64,000 nucleotides of DNA, from assembly GCF_024297145.1 (NCBI RefSeq), contig NZ_JANCTC010000004.1, positions 1 to 64,000 of the forward strand. Reading direction: 5' to 3'. The first letter of the stretch is position 1; each line of letters opens with the position of its first letter. The notes beneath the pieces are model-generated. The model saw nothing but the letters and a program-made list of their open reading frames with translations, was not told the origin of the DNA and did no database searches. A program made the translations under genes and the position numbers. Shown here piece by piece: positions 28,348 to 37,476 of the stretch. Origin of the DNA: Mesorhizobium sp. LMG 17147 (GTDB lineage Bacteria; Pseudomonadota; Alphaproteobacteria; Rhizobiales; Rhizobiaceae).

Positions 28348-28722
28348 TCAGGCAAGCATGCCAAAGTCGATACGGATAAGCTCTTCGGAAACGACGTGGG
28401 CGCCGGTCTCTGTCTCAAGGAGATCGATCGGCCTTGCACCATCCAATGCTATGATCTCGCTTCTCAGCCAACGCTGGGCTTTCTCATGGCTACCGAATAC
28501 CCGATCCGCCTGCTCGGCGATGCGTTCAAGGCGCAGGGCGCGGTCGGATTCAGCTGGCGAAAGCGGCTCGGCATGTTCCTTGCGACGCGCCAGCGTGCGG
28601 CGGGGGGCAACGATACGATAGAGTTCTTCGCTACTGAAACCCAGACTGCGCAGATGATCGATCTTGTCGGTAGGGACGGAAAAGTCGTGTGTTGCGCGAA
28701 TTGCCCTTGCTGCGACCGACAT
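28348..28722 (-). CDS. Xre/MbcA/ParS-type antitoxin (DUF2384)
   Basis: 124 residues. An N-terminal helical Xre-like region (VPTDKIDHLRSLGFSSEELYRIVAPRRTLARRK) and a C-terminal toxin-binding DUF2384 domain (AEQADRVFGSHEKAQRWL, then RPIDLLETETGAHVVSEEL). It neutralises the RES toxin and probably represses the operon. ATG 28722 is chosen over 28749 because AAGGAAC lies 6 bases upstream. Confidence 0.92.
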   Translation of the reverse strand: MSVAARAIRATHDFSVPTDKIDHLRSLGFSSEELYRIVAPRRTLARRKEHAEPLSPAESDRALRLERIAEQADRVFGSHEKAQRWLRSEIIALDGARPIDLLETETGAHVVSEELIRIDFGMLA

Positions 28723-28964
28723 GAATTGTTCCTTGGTACTGCAGGCCATTTGCCTACAAATGTATGCGCAATTGGCACCTAACGCAAGGAAGCATCAGAG
28801 TTCGGGCTTTTCAATATCGCCTGTCTCGGTTAAAAGCCCAGCCATGACGAGCTTTTCGCGCCTTCTCGCGACTGCGATACGAATTACAGGCCCGGTGTTC
28901 CGGGCGGCTTGACCGCTGCCGGAGCCGCCGGGAATCTTGCGCGCGGCCTCTCGCGCTTTTTCCA

Positions 28965-29022
28965 GATCATCAACGCATATCGCCCAAAAGTGGGTCCGGT
29001 GTTGGAAAGACGATATGTGTCA
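28965..29022. repeat. Rhizobial palindromic repeat before ileS
   Basis: Near-perfect inverted ends ACGCATATCG (28973-28982) and CGATATGTGT (29011-29020) enclose CCCAAAAGTGGG. I recognise this as a variant of a palindromic element that is widespread in Mesorhizobium. It lies about 60 bases before ileS, so it is in the leader or promoter zone. Confidence 0.5.
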
Positions 29023-29080
29023 AAGCGAAGAACTTCAACGCCCGGGCTCTTTTGCCGCCGGCAACGCATATGGCAGACGA

Positions 29081-32071
29081 ATGACTGATACCGAGACCGC
29101 CGAGACGATCGATTATTCCAAAACGCTCTACCTGCCGCAGACGGATTTCCCGATGCGCGCCGGGTTGCCGGAAAAGGAACCACTGCTGGTCAAGCGCTGG
29201 CAGGACATGGACCTTTACCGCAAGTTGCGCGAAGACGCAGCCGGCCGCGAAAAATACGTACTGCACGACGGCCCGCCTTACGCCAATGGCAACATCCATA
29301 TCGGCCATGCCCTGAACAAGATCCTCAAGGACGTCATCATCCGCTCGTTTCAGATGCGCGGCTATGACTCGAACTATGTACCCGGTTGGGATTGCCACGG
29401 CCTGCCAATCGAATGGAAGATCGAGGAGCAGTACCGCGCCAAGGGCAAGAACAAGGACGAGGTGCCGGTTAACGAGTTCCGGCAGGAATGCCGTGAGTTT
29501 GCGGCGCACTGGATCAAGGTGCAGGGTTCCGAATTCCAGCGCCTCGGCGTCGTCGGTGACTTCGACAATCCCTATACGACGATGGCTTTCCATGCCGAGG
29601 CGCGGATCGCCGGCGAGCTGCTGAAATTCGCCATGTCCGGCCAGCTCTATCGCGGCTCAAAGCCGGTGATGTGGAGCGTCGTCGAGCGCACCGCGCTGGC
29701 CGAGGCGGAGGTCGAATATCAGGACTATGAGTCGGACACGATCTGGGCGAAGTTTCCGGTCGTCAGCCTCGCTCGCCAGGTCATCAACATCGAGGATGGG
29801 CAGCCAGCCTTGGATCCCAAGCTGACGCAGACGTCGCTCGATCTGCTTGATGCCAGCGTCGTCATCTGGACGACGACGCCGTGGACAATCCCCGGCAACC
29901 GCGCCGTCAATTACTCGCCGCGCATCAACTATGGTCTCTACGAGGTTACGGCGGCCGAGAACGCCTTTGGTCCCCAGCCCGGCGAAAAGCTGATCTTTGC
30001 CCAGAAACTTGCAGACGACGCTGCCGCGAAGGCCAAGGTCACCCTGAATCGGCTTCGCAACGTTGGCGCCGAAGAGCTTGAAAATCTGACGCTTTCGCAT
30101 CCCCTCAAAAGTCTGGGTGGCGGCTACGATTTTCCCGTCCCCATGCTCGCCGGCGATCATGTCACCGACGATGCCGGCACCGGTTTCGTCCACACCGCGC
30201 CGGGACATGGCCGGGAAGACTTCGACGCCTGGATGGATGCCGCCTCTGGTCTTCGCCAGCGTGGCATCGACACCACGATCCCCTTCACCGTCGACGATGC
30301 CGGCTTCTTCACCAAGGACGCGCCGGGTTTTGGCCCGGACCGCGAGGATGGAGCGGCGCGCGTCATCGACGACAATGGCAAGAAGGGTAACGCCAACCGG
30401 GCCGTCATCGACGAGTTGATCAAGCGCAACGCGCTGTTCGCGCGCGGCCGGCTGAAGCACTCCTATCCGCATTCCTGGCGCTCGAAGAAGCCGATCATCT
30501 TCCGCAACACGCCGCAATGGTTCGTCTATATGGACAAGGAGCTTGGCGACGGCACGACGCTGCGCAGCCGCGCCCTGAAAGCCATCGACGATACCCGCTT
30601 CGTGCCCGCCGCCGGCCAGAACCGCATCCGCGCCATGATCGAGGAGCGCCCCGACTGGGTGCTGTCGCGTCAGCGCGCCTGGGGCGTACCGATCGCCGTC
30701 TTTGCCGATGCCGACGGCAACGTGCTGCGCGACGAGGCAGTCAACCAGCGAATCATGGACGCCTTCGAGAAAGAAGGCGCCGACGCCTGGTTCGCCGCCG
30801 GCGCCAAGGAGCGTTTCCTCGGCAATCACGATGCCTCGAAATGGCAGCAGGTCATGGACATCCTCGATGTCTGGTTCGATTCAGGCTCGACGCATGCCTT
30901 CACGCTCGAGGACCGGCCGGACCTGAAATGGCCGGCCGACGTCTATCTCGAAGGCTCCGACCAGCATCGCGGCTGGTTCCACTCCTCGCTGCTCGAAAGC
31001 TGCGGCACCAGGGGCAGGGCGCCCTATGACACCGTCGTCACCCATGGCTTCACCATGGATGAGGAGGGGCGGAAAATGTCGAAATCGCTCGGCAACACCG
31101 TCGTGCCGCAGGACGTCATCAAGCAGTCCGGCGCCGACATCTTGCGGCTGTGGGTGGTAACGACCGATTATTGGGAAGACCAGCGGCTCGGCAAGAACGT
31201 GCTGCAGACCAATATCGACGCCTACCGCAAGCTGCGCAACACCATCCGCTGGATGCTGGGCACACTCGCCCATGACGACGGCGAGGAGGTGCCGCTGGAC
31301 AAGATGCCGGAGCTGGAGCGGCTGATGCTGCACCGGCTCGCCGAACTCGATGAAGTCGTACGCTCGGGCTACGACGCGTTCGAATTCAAGCGCATCACCC
31401 GCGCGCTGCTCGACTTCATGGTGGTCGAGCTGTCGGCCTTCTATTTCGACATCCGCAAGGACGCGCTTTACTGCGAAGCGCCTTCCAGCGTGAAGCGCAA
31501 GGCTTCCGTGCAGGTGGTGCGCCATCTTTTCGACTGCCTGGTGAAATGGCTGGCGCCGATGCTGCCCTTCACTATGGAAGAGGCTTGGCTCGACCGTCAT
31601 CCGGATGCGGTCTCCGTGCATCTCGACCAGTTCCCGAAAATCCCGGCGGACTGGAAGGACGAGGCGCTGGCGGAGAAGTGGCGCAAGGTGCGGCAGGTCC
31701 GCCGTGTCGTCACCGGCGCGCTGGAAATCGCCCGCGCCCAGAAGGTCATCGGCTCTTCGCTGGAAGCGGTGCCGGTCGTCACCCTCGATGATGCCGCGCT
31801 CGAAGCGGCGATCGCCGATGTCGACATGGCCGAGATGGCGATCACCAGCGATCTGGTAATCGTGCACGGCAAGGCGCCGGCGGGCAGCTTTACCCTCGAC
31901 GACATCAAGGGCGTGGCCGTGGTCGTCGAGAAGGCGGAGAACCGCGGCCTGGTGAAGTGTGCGCGCTCCTGGCGCTACACCGCCGATGTCGGCTCAGATC
32001 CGGAATTCCCGGATGTTTCGGCCCGTGACGCCGCGGTTCTGCATGAGCTGAGGGCTTTGAGCCGTCTTTAA
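29081..32071 (+). CDS. ileS: Isoleucyl-tRNA synthetase
   Basis: 996 residues, class I aminoacyl-tRNA synthetase that charges tRNA-Ile and edits valine. HIGH motif at residues 73-76 ([12 protein letters not shown]), CP1 editing domain in the middle ([30 protein letters not shown]), KMSKS near 665-669 ([10 protein letters not shown]), then the anticodon-binding domain. The zinc-finger tail of some bacterial forms is absent, as in other alphaproteobacteria. The start ATG 29081 gives the family N-terminus; an earlier in-frame ATG at 28937 would add 48 residues from the repeat region. Confidence 0.97.
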   Translation: MTDTETAETIDYSKTLYLPQTDFPMRAGLPEKEPLLVKRWQDMDLYRKLREDAAGREKYVLHDGPPYANGNIHIGHALNKILKDVIIRSFQMRGYDSNYVPGWDCHGLPIEWKIEEQYRAKGKNKDEVPVNEFRQECREFAAHWIKVQGSEFQRLGVVGDFDNPYTTMAFHAEARIAGELLKFAMSGQLYRGSKPVMWSVVERTALAEAEVEYQDYESDTIWAKFPVVSLARQVINIEDGQPALDPKLTQTSLDLLDASVVIWTTTPWTIPGNRAVNYSPRINYGLYEVTAAENAFGPQPGEKLIFAQKLADDAAAKAKVTLNRLRNVGAEELENLTLSHPLKSLGGGYDFPVPMLAGDHVTDDAGTGFVHTAPGHGREDFDAWMDAASGLRQRGIDTTIPFTVDDAGFFTKDAPGFGPDREDGAARVIDDNGKKGNANRAVIDELIKRNALFARGRLKHSYPHSWRSKKPIIFRNTPQWFVYMDKELGDGTTLRSRALKAIDDTRFVPAAGQNRIRAMIEERPDWVLSRQRAWGVPIAVFADADGNVLRDEAVNQRIMDAFEKEGADAWFAAGAKERFLGNHDASKWQQVMDILDVWFDSGSTHAFTLEDRPDLKWPADVYLEGSDQHRGWFHSSLLESCGTRGRAPYDTVVTHGFTMDEEGRKMSKSLGNTVVPQDVIKQSGADILRLWVVTTDYWEDQRLGKNVLQTNIDAYRKLRNTIRWMLGTLAHDDGEEVPLDKMPELERLMLHRLAELDEVVRSGYDAFEFKRITRALLDFMVVELSAFYFDIRKDALYCEAPSSVKRKASVQVVRHLFDCLVKWLAPMLPFTMEEAWLDRHPDAVSVHLDQFPKIPADWKDEALAEKWRKVRQVRRVVTGALEIARAQKVIGSSLEAVPVVTLDDAALEAAIADVDMAEMAITSDLVIVHGKAPAGSFTLDDIKGVAVVVEKAENRGLVKCARSWRYTADVGSDPEFPDVSARDAAVLHELRALSRL

Positions 32072-32154
32072 GGCGGTGCACAAATGCCACGGCGGGCGGC
32101 CGATCGGCCCCCGCGCGTTGCCCTTAACGAGTGGTTGAGGTAAACACGCGAAAC

Positions 32155-32178
32155 TCCGGACGACAAATTGTCGCCGGA
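32155..32178. repeat. Inverted repeat after ileS
   Basis: TCCGG-A-CGACAA / A / TTGTCG-CCGGA: 11-base arms with one bulged A. It lies between ileS and the lipoprotein gene. There is no T-run, so it is not a classical terminator; an operator or RNA hairpin is possible. Confidence 0.4.
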
Positions 32179-32266
32179 ATTCCGTCGGAAGAGCATAGGC
32201 GATGGGGACCGGACCTTTCTTTGGCCGGCGGCAATCGAGAGGCTATCTACAGTGGGACTTTTTGGC

Positions 32267-32947
32267 ATGACCGAGAGAACTTACGCGCGCGTTGCGCTGC
32301 TGGCGCCGCTTGTCGTATCGGGCCTCGCTTTGTCCGGCTGCATGGGCTCGCCCACTTACGGAACCGACAAGACCGCGGGCGCGCAGCTGGCTGGCGACCT
32401 CACCGGGGCTTTTTCCTTCGCACCCAAGCGCAAGGAGAGTATCGACTACAAGCCGCGCCCCACGCTGGTGAAGCCGGGGCCAGGGCAGAAGGAAGTCTTG
32501 CCGCCGCCGCAGGAAAGCATCGAGACGGCGAGTGCCGAATGGCCCGAATCGCCGGAGCAGCGCCGTGCCCGCCTGCGCGCCGATGCCACCCTGCATCAGG
32601 ACGACCCGGCCTACCAAGCGCAGGTCATCGATGACGTGCAGACGGATCCGGCGTCGGTTAAGGCCGCGCTGAAGCAGTCGGGCTCGAGCCACCCGCCAGC
32701 CTGGACTCCGGCCGATTCGGACAAGGCCCGCTCCGCGGAAATCATGCGCCGCCGGGCTGAGGGCAAACAAGGCGACCCGACCACTCGTAGATATCTGAGC
32801 GAGCCGCCGGTGCAATACCGCGCCGCCGCCCCCACCGCGCCGGTGGATGACCTCGGCGAGGATGAGTACAAGAAGGAACGCCGCCTCAAGAAGGAGGCGG
32901 CCGCCAAGAGCAAGAGCGGCGGCATGTTCGACTGGCTGCCCTGGTAG
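32267..32947 (+). CDS. Lipoprotein, unknown function
   Basis: 226 residues with a signal peptide and lipobox LSGC (VALLAPLVVSGLALSGC), so the mature protein is probably anchored by a lipid at its cysteine. The rest is polar, rich in Pro, Lys and Ala, without a known domain, and ends GGMFDWLPW. I know similar proteins downstream of ileS in other rhizobia. ATG 32267 is used; GTG at 32252 with GAGAGG upstream is an equal alternative. It converges with tadA. Confidence 0.7.
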   Translation: MTERTYARVALLAPLVVSGLALSGCMGSPTYGTDKTAGAQLAGDLTGAFSFAPKRKESIDYKPRPTLVKPGPGQKEVLPPPQESIETASAEWPESPEQRRARLRADATLHQDDPAYQAQVIDDVQTDPASVKAALKQSGSSHPPAWTPADSDKARSAEIMRRRAEGKQGDPTTRRYLSEPPVQYRAAAPTAPVDDLGEDEYKKERRLKKEAAAKSKSGGMFDWLPW

Positions 32948-33031
32948 CCTGACGGTGCCAGAGACGTTCTTGCCTGGATCGGCTGGCTGGACTGGCTGAC
33001 TTGGATTTGGACCGTCTGCCGGACCGGAAAA

Positions 33032-33484
33032 TCAGGGTCCGCGTCGCTCGCGAAAAAAGTCTTTCAGCAGCGCTGCCGCAGCGTTCTCGGCCATGCCCGG
33101 ATAGATATCGGGCACATGGTGGCAGGTTGGTGACGTGAAGAAGCGAACGCCGTTGACCACTGCGCCGCCCTTCTCGTCGGCAGCGCCGAAATAGAGGCGG
33201 CGCAGCCTGGCGAAGGAGATGGCGCCGGCGCACATGGCGCACGGCTCCAGCGTCACGTAGAGATCGTGGCCGCTGAGCCGCTCACTGGAAAGCTTGCGGC
33301 ACGCCTCGCGGATCGCCAGCATCTCGGCATGGGCAGTGGCATCGGCGAACTCGCGGGTGCGGTTGCCGGCACTCGCAACGACCGTATCGCCGCCGACGAC
33401 GACCGCGCCAACCGGCACCTCGCCACGCTGGGCGGCGGCTTCGGCTTCTTTCAGCGCCAGCGCCATGAAATCCTGCCGCTTCAC
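33032..33484 (-). CDS. tadA: tRNA adenosine(34) deaminase
   Basis: 150 residues. Zinc site of the cytidine/deoxycytidylate deaminase fold: H52-A-E54 (TAHAEMLAIRE) and PCAMC with Cys82 and Cys85. It converts A34 to inosine in tRNA-Arg(ACG). The C-terminal FFRERR tail is typical of TadA. It diverges from the pseudouridine synthase gene across 76 bases. Confidence 0.93.
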   Translation of the reverse strand: MKRQDFMALALKEAEAAAQRGEVPVGAVVVGGDTVVASAGNRTREFADATAHAEMLAIREACRKLSSERLSGHDLYVTLEPCAMCAGAISFARLRRLYFGAADEKGGAVVNGVRFFTSPTCHHVPDIYPGMAENAAAALLKDFFRERRGP

Positions 33485-33560
33485 GCGGTTTCCATTCCGA
33501 TTATCTCCTCGCCACTAGAGCGCGATCCTGTTACTACCCGCGCAAACGAGCAAAGGCCAC

Positions 33561-35474
33561 ATGGACGACAAAAACAAAAAATTCCCGCGCAAGGCCGGCC
33601 CGAAGCCGGCAGGGCCGCGTGGTCGCGATAGCGCTCCCGGCAAGGGCGGCAAGCCGTCCTTCGGCGCCAAAAAACCCTACATTCCGCGCGGCGACCGGCC
33701 GGCGGCGGCCGAAGGCGAACGGCCGAAGCGCGACTTCAAAGGCGACCGGCCATTCAGCAAAGGGCCGCGTCCGGAAGGCAAGCATTATGAACAGCGCGAG
33801 GGTTCACGCAAGCCGTACGCACCGCGCGGCGACCGGCCAGCGGCGGCCGAAGGCGAACGGCCGAAGCGCGACTTCAAAGGCAGCGACCGGCCGTTCAGCA
33901 AAGGGCCGCGTCCGGAGGGCAAGCCCTATGAGAAGCGCGAAGGTCCGCGCAAGCCCTACGCGCCGCGCGGCGACCGGCCGGCCGCTGCCGAAGGCGAGCA
34001 CGGCGAAAGGCGCTTCGACCGTCCCAAGCGTGACTTCGGCGATCGTCCTAAGCGTGATTTTGGCGGCGATCGGCCGCAAGGTGCACAAACGGCACGGGCG
34101 GCGTCGGACGGCGGCTTCAAGCCGCGCCCGCGTCGCGTCGAGGTAACGGAAGAAGCCGGCGAACGCATTGCCAAGCGGCTGGCGCGTGCCGGCCTGGCCT
34201 CGCGCCGCGACGCCGAGGAACTGATTGCGGCCGGTCGCGTCAAGGTCAATGGCAAGGTGTTGTCCTCGCCGGCCTTCAACGTGATGCCCGGCGACATCAT
34301 CCATCTCGACGGCATGGAGATCCCGCCGATCGAGCGCACCAGGCTGTTCCTGTTCCACAAACCGGCCGGCGTGGTCACCACCAACCGCGATCCCGAAGGC
34401 CGCAAGACCGTCTTCGATGTGCTGCCCCCCGGGCTGCCGCGGCTGATGACCATCGGCCGGCTCGACATCAACACCGAAGGCCTCCTGCTGCTCACCAATG
34501 ATGGCGGCCTGTCGCGCGTCCTCGAACTGCCGGCCACCGGCTGGCTCAGGCGCTACCGCGTGCGCGTCCACGGCAAGGTCGAGGAAAGCGCGCTTGCCGG
34601 CCTGCGCGAAGGCCTTGCCGTTGACGGAGTCTTTTATGGCGCCATCGAAGCGACGCTCGACCGCGAGCAGGGCTCGAACGCCTGGCTGACACTCGGCCTG
34701 CGCGAAGGCAAGAACCGCGAGGTCAGGAACATCCTGGGCTCGCTCGGTCTCGACGTGACGCGGCTGATCCGCATTTCCTACGGGCCGTTCCAGCTCGATG
34801 ATTTGCCGGAAGGCCATGTGCTGGAGATCAAGGGCCGTGTGCTGCGCGACCAACTCGGCGAGCGTCTGGTCGAAGAGTCCGGCGCCAATTTCGACGCCGA
34901 TATCACCAAGCCATTTTCCAACAAGCCGGTCAGGCGTGAGCGGGAGGAGGAGCCCGAGCGGCCGAAATTCACCCGCGACGGCGAACGCCGGCCGATCGGC
35001 GAGGGCGGCCTGATCAAGAACCGCAAGCGTCGCGAAGGCAGCCGCGACGAAGCGCTCGGCAAGCTGTCGACAAGCCCCGACAGGAGCTTTGGGCCGAAAA
35101 AGAGCTTTGGCGAGCGTGGCCCCAGACCTGAACGCAGCGACTTCGGGGACAAACCCCGTGGCGACAAGCCGCGTGGCGGCTTCGGTGGGAAGAAGTCCGA
35201 ACGCGAGCAGCGGCCGATCGAGCCGCCGGGCCAGCGCAAGGCCAATGTCTGGATGGCGCCGGGCGCACGGCCGATCGGCAAGGGCAGGGCGGAGGCAGAC
35301 GCCGCCAAGGCGGCAGAAAACAAGGCGCGCAAGGCCTCTTTCAAGCCGTCTTACGGCAAGCCGCAAGGCAGCGGTGCAAAGCCGTTCGGCAAGCCACGCG
35401 GCGAGCGTCAGGATGGCGGTGGCGACCGGCCGCGCGGCGGCCCGAAGGGAAGCAATGCGGATCGTCGGCGGTGA
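33561..35474 (+). CDS. rluB: RsuA/RluB-type pseudouridine synthase with basic repeats
   Basis: 637 residues, much longer than the ~250-300 of the core family. The core (about 190-440) holds an S4 RNA-binding domain (RIAKRLARAGLASRRDAEELI) and the synthase domain with the catalytic Asp in IGRLDINTEGLLLLTNDG. On both sides lie Arg/Lys/Gly/Pro-rich, probably unfolded arms. The N-terminal arm holds three units of about 46 residues beginning KPYAPRGDRPAAAEGE. The core most likely makes pseudouridine in 23S rRNA. The 3' end overlaps rsmD by 20 bases. Confidence 0.88.
   Translation: MDDKNKKFPRKAGPKPAGPRGRDSAPGKGGKPSFGAKKPYIPRGDRPAAAEGERPKRDFKGDRPFSKGPRPEGKHYEQREGSRKPYAPRGDRPAAAEGERPKRDFKGSDRPFSKGPRPEGKPYEKREGPRKPYAPRGDRPAAAEGEHGERRFDRPKRDFGDRPKRDFGGDRPQGAQTARAASDGGFKPRPRRVEVTEEAGERIAKRLARAGLASRRDAEELIAAGRVKVNGKVLSSPAFNVMPGDIIHLDGMEIPPIERTRLFLFHKPAGVVTTNRDPEGRKTVFDVLPPGLPRLMTIGRLDINTEGLLLLTNDGGLSRVLELPATGWLRRYRVRVHGKVEESALAGLREGLAVDGVFYGAIEATLDREQGSNAWLTLGLREGKNREVRNILGSLGLDVTRLIRISYGPFQLDDLPEGHVLEIKGRVLRDQLGERLVEESGANFDADITKPFSNKPVRREREEEPERPKFTRDGERRPIGEGGLIKNRKRREGSRDEALGKLSTSPDRSFGPKKSFGERGPRPERSDFGDKPRGDKPRGGFGGKKSEREQRPIEPPGQRKANVWMAPGARPIGKGRAEADAAKAAENKARKASFKPSYGKPQGSGAKPFGKPRGERQDGGGDRPRGGPKGSNADRRR
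33672..34040 (+). repeat. In-frame tandem repeats in the rluB-like N-terminus
   Basis: Units start at 33672, 33810 and 33951 (138 and 141 bases; the third is partial). Each encodes KPYxPRGDRPAAAEGE followed by RPKRDFKG and the FSKGPRPEGK block. The units are nearly identical, so the array is likely young and prone to slippage. Confidence 0.85.
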
Positions 35475-36009
35475 GTTTCGCGGGCGTCCGCTGGCGACGC
35501 CCCGCACCTTTGCCATCCGCCCGACGACCGACCGCACGCGTGAGGCGGTCTTCAACGTGCTGGCGCATCGCTTTCCCGAAAGACTGGACGGCGCGCGCGT
35601 CCTCGACCTGTTCGCCGGCACCGGTGCGCTCGGCCTCGAAGCGCTGTCGCGCGGCGCCTCCTACGCTGTCTTCATCGAAGAATCCGCCGAGGGGCGCGGC
35701 CTGATCCGCACCAATGTCGAGGCCTTCGGCCTCACCGGCCGCACCAAGATATTCCGCCGCGACGCGACGGGCCTGGGCGAGGCGGGCACCATCGCCGCAT
35801 TCGGCCTGGTCTTCGCCGATCCGCCCTATGGCAAAGGCCTTGGCGAACGCGCCTTGCGCTCGGCCAAGGCCGGCGGCTGGCTCGCCCCCGGCGCGCTCTG
35901 CGTCGTCGAGGAAGCGGCGGCGGCGCCGTTCGAGGCAGGGCCGGGCTTTTTGGTTGTCGATGAGCGCAACTATGGCGAGACGGTCATCCGGTTCATCGAG
36001 GCCGCCTGA
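35455..36009 (+). CDS. rsmD: 16S rRNA m2G966 methyltransferase RsmD
   Basis: 184 residues. N-terminal MRIVGGEFRGRPL, SAM motif VLDLFAGTGALGLEALSRGA, and the catalytic DPPY in VFADPPYGKG. It methylates G966 of 16S rRNA. ATG 35455 fits the family start and has AAGGGAAG just upstream; the gene overlaps the end of the pseudouridine synthase gene, so the two rRNA-modifying enzymes are co-expressed. Confidence 0.95.
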   Translation: MRIVGGEFRGRPLATPRTFAIRPTTDRTREAVFNVLAHRFPERLDGARVLDLFAGTGALGLEALSRGASYAVFIEESAEGRGLIRTNVEAFGLTGRTKIFRRDATGLGEAGTIAAFGLVFADPPYGKGLGERALRSAKAGGWLAPGALCVVEEAAAAPFEAGPGFLVVDERNYGETVIRFIEAA

Positions 36010-36107
36010 ATTCGGTGTCCGCGATGGCGCCTTCAAAATGACGCACAATTCGCTTTGCCTCGACCAGCAACCCCGCCTATCGTCCCACCACCAAACCGGA
36101 GCCATCT

Positions 36108-37472
36108 ATGACATTTCAGGCTGAATGGCTGCGCGGAACGCTCTTGGGGCTGGCTCTGGTGATGGCCGCGCCGGCTCTGGCGGGCAACAATCCCGACGAC
36201 GGCGTCGTGACCGATTTCCTGCTCGACAACGGCATGGAGGTCGTCGTCATCCCCGATCACCGCGCCCCGATCGTCACCCATATGGTCTGGTACAAGATCG
36301 GCAGCGCCGACGAGCCGCCGGGCAAGTCCGGCATCGCCCATTTCTTCGAGCATCTGATGTTCAAGGCGACCAGCAACCATGCGGCGGGCGAGCTCGACCG
36401 CGCCGTCGCCGCCATCGGCGGCTCGGACAACGCCTTCACCTCCTACGACTACACCGCCTTTCACGAGACGGTGGTGCCGCAGGCGCTCGGTGAGATGATG
36501 GGCTTCGAGGCCGACCGCATGCGCAATCTCATCCTCAACGACGATGTCATCAAGACGGAGCGCGACGTCATCCTCGAGGAGCGCCGCTCGCGCATCGATA
36601 GCAATCCCCAGGCGGTGCTCGACGAGGAAGTCGACGCCACGCTGTGGCAGAACCAGCCCTACCGCATTCCGGTTATCGGCTGGATGCAGGAGATGGAGAA
36701 GCTGAACCGCACCGACGCGATGGCCTTCTACAATAAATATTATACACCCAACAACGCCGTGCTGGTGGTTGCCGGCGATGTCGAACCGGAAACAGTCAAG
36801 GCGCTGGCCGAAAAGACCTATGGCAAGGTCGCGCGCGGCCCGGATCTGCCGCCGCGCATCCGCCCGGTCGAGCCGGAACAGAACACCAGGCGTACGGTGA
36901 CGCTGACCGACGGGCGCGTCAGCGTGCCGAGCTTTACCACGCAATGGGTGGTCCCGTCCTATCACACGGCAAAGCCCGGCGAAGCCGAAGCGCTCGACGT
37001 GCTGTCCGAAATCCTCGGCGGCGGCAACCGCAGCCGGCTCTACCAGGAGCTTGTCGTCAGGCAAGGCATCGCCGCGACGGCCGGCGCCTTCTTCCAGGGC
37101 ACCATGCTCGACGACACCAATTTCACCGTCTACGGCGCGCCGCGCGGCGATGCCAAGCTTGCCGACGTCGAGGCCGCGGTCGACGCCGAGATCGCCCGCA
37201 TCGCCAAAGACGGCGTCACCAGCGACGAGCTGGAAAAATCCAAGGACCGTTTCGTACGCTCGATGATCTTTGCCCGCGACAAGCAGGAGGACATGGCCAA
37301 CATCTATGGCTCGACGCTCGCCACCGGCGGCAACGTCCAGGACGTTCAGCAATGGCCGGACCGCATCCGCAAGGTCACCGCCGACCAGGTCAAGGAAGTC
37401 GCTGCCCGCTATCTCAATCTCGACCACGCAACGACCGGTTATCTTCTGCCGCAAACCCAGGCTGGGAATTGA
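36108..37472 (+). CDS. M16 zinc peptidase, catalytic subunit
   Basis: 454 residues with a signal peptide ([15 protein letters not shown]). The inverted zinc motif HxxEH is at residues 78-82 (HFFEH), with the downstream Glu near 157-158 ([10 protein letters not shown]). The second half is the inactive M16 C-domain ([17 protein letters not shown]). It is a periplasmic processing peptidase that probably needs the partner encoded next. It ends 4 bases before the partner gene. Confidence 0.92.
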   Translation: MTFQAEWLRGTLLGLALVMAAPALAGNNPDDGVVTDFLLDNGMEVVVIPDHRAPIVTHMVWYKIGSADEPPGKSGIAHFFEHLMFKATSNHAAGELDRAVAAIGGSDNAFTSYDYTAFHETVVPQALGEMMGFEADRMRNLILNDDVIKTERDVILEERRSRIDSNPQAVLDEEVDATLWQNQPYRIPVIGWMQEMEKLNRTDAMAFYNKYYTPNNAVLVVAGDVEPETVKALAEKTYGKVARGPDLPPRIRPVEPEQNTRRTVTLTDGRVSVPSFTTQWVVPSYHTAKPGEAEALDVLSEILGGGNRSRLYQELVVRQGIAATAGAFFQGTMLDDTNFTVYGAPRGDAKLADVEAAVDAEIARIAKDGVTSDELEKSKDRFVRSMIFARDKQEDMANIYGSTLATGGNVQDVQQWPDRIRKVTADQVKEVAARYLNLDHATTGYLLPQTQAGN

Positions 37473-37476
37473 TTTG

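Noticed and set aside
33804..35621. Long reverse-strand frame opposite the pseudouridine synthase
   Set aside because: It mirrors the repetitive, GC-rich arms; the forward frame has the S4 and synthase domains.
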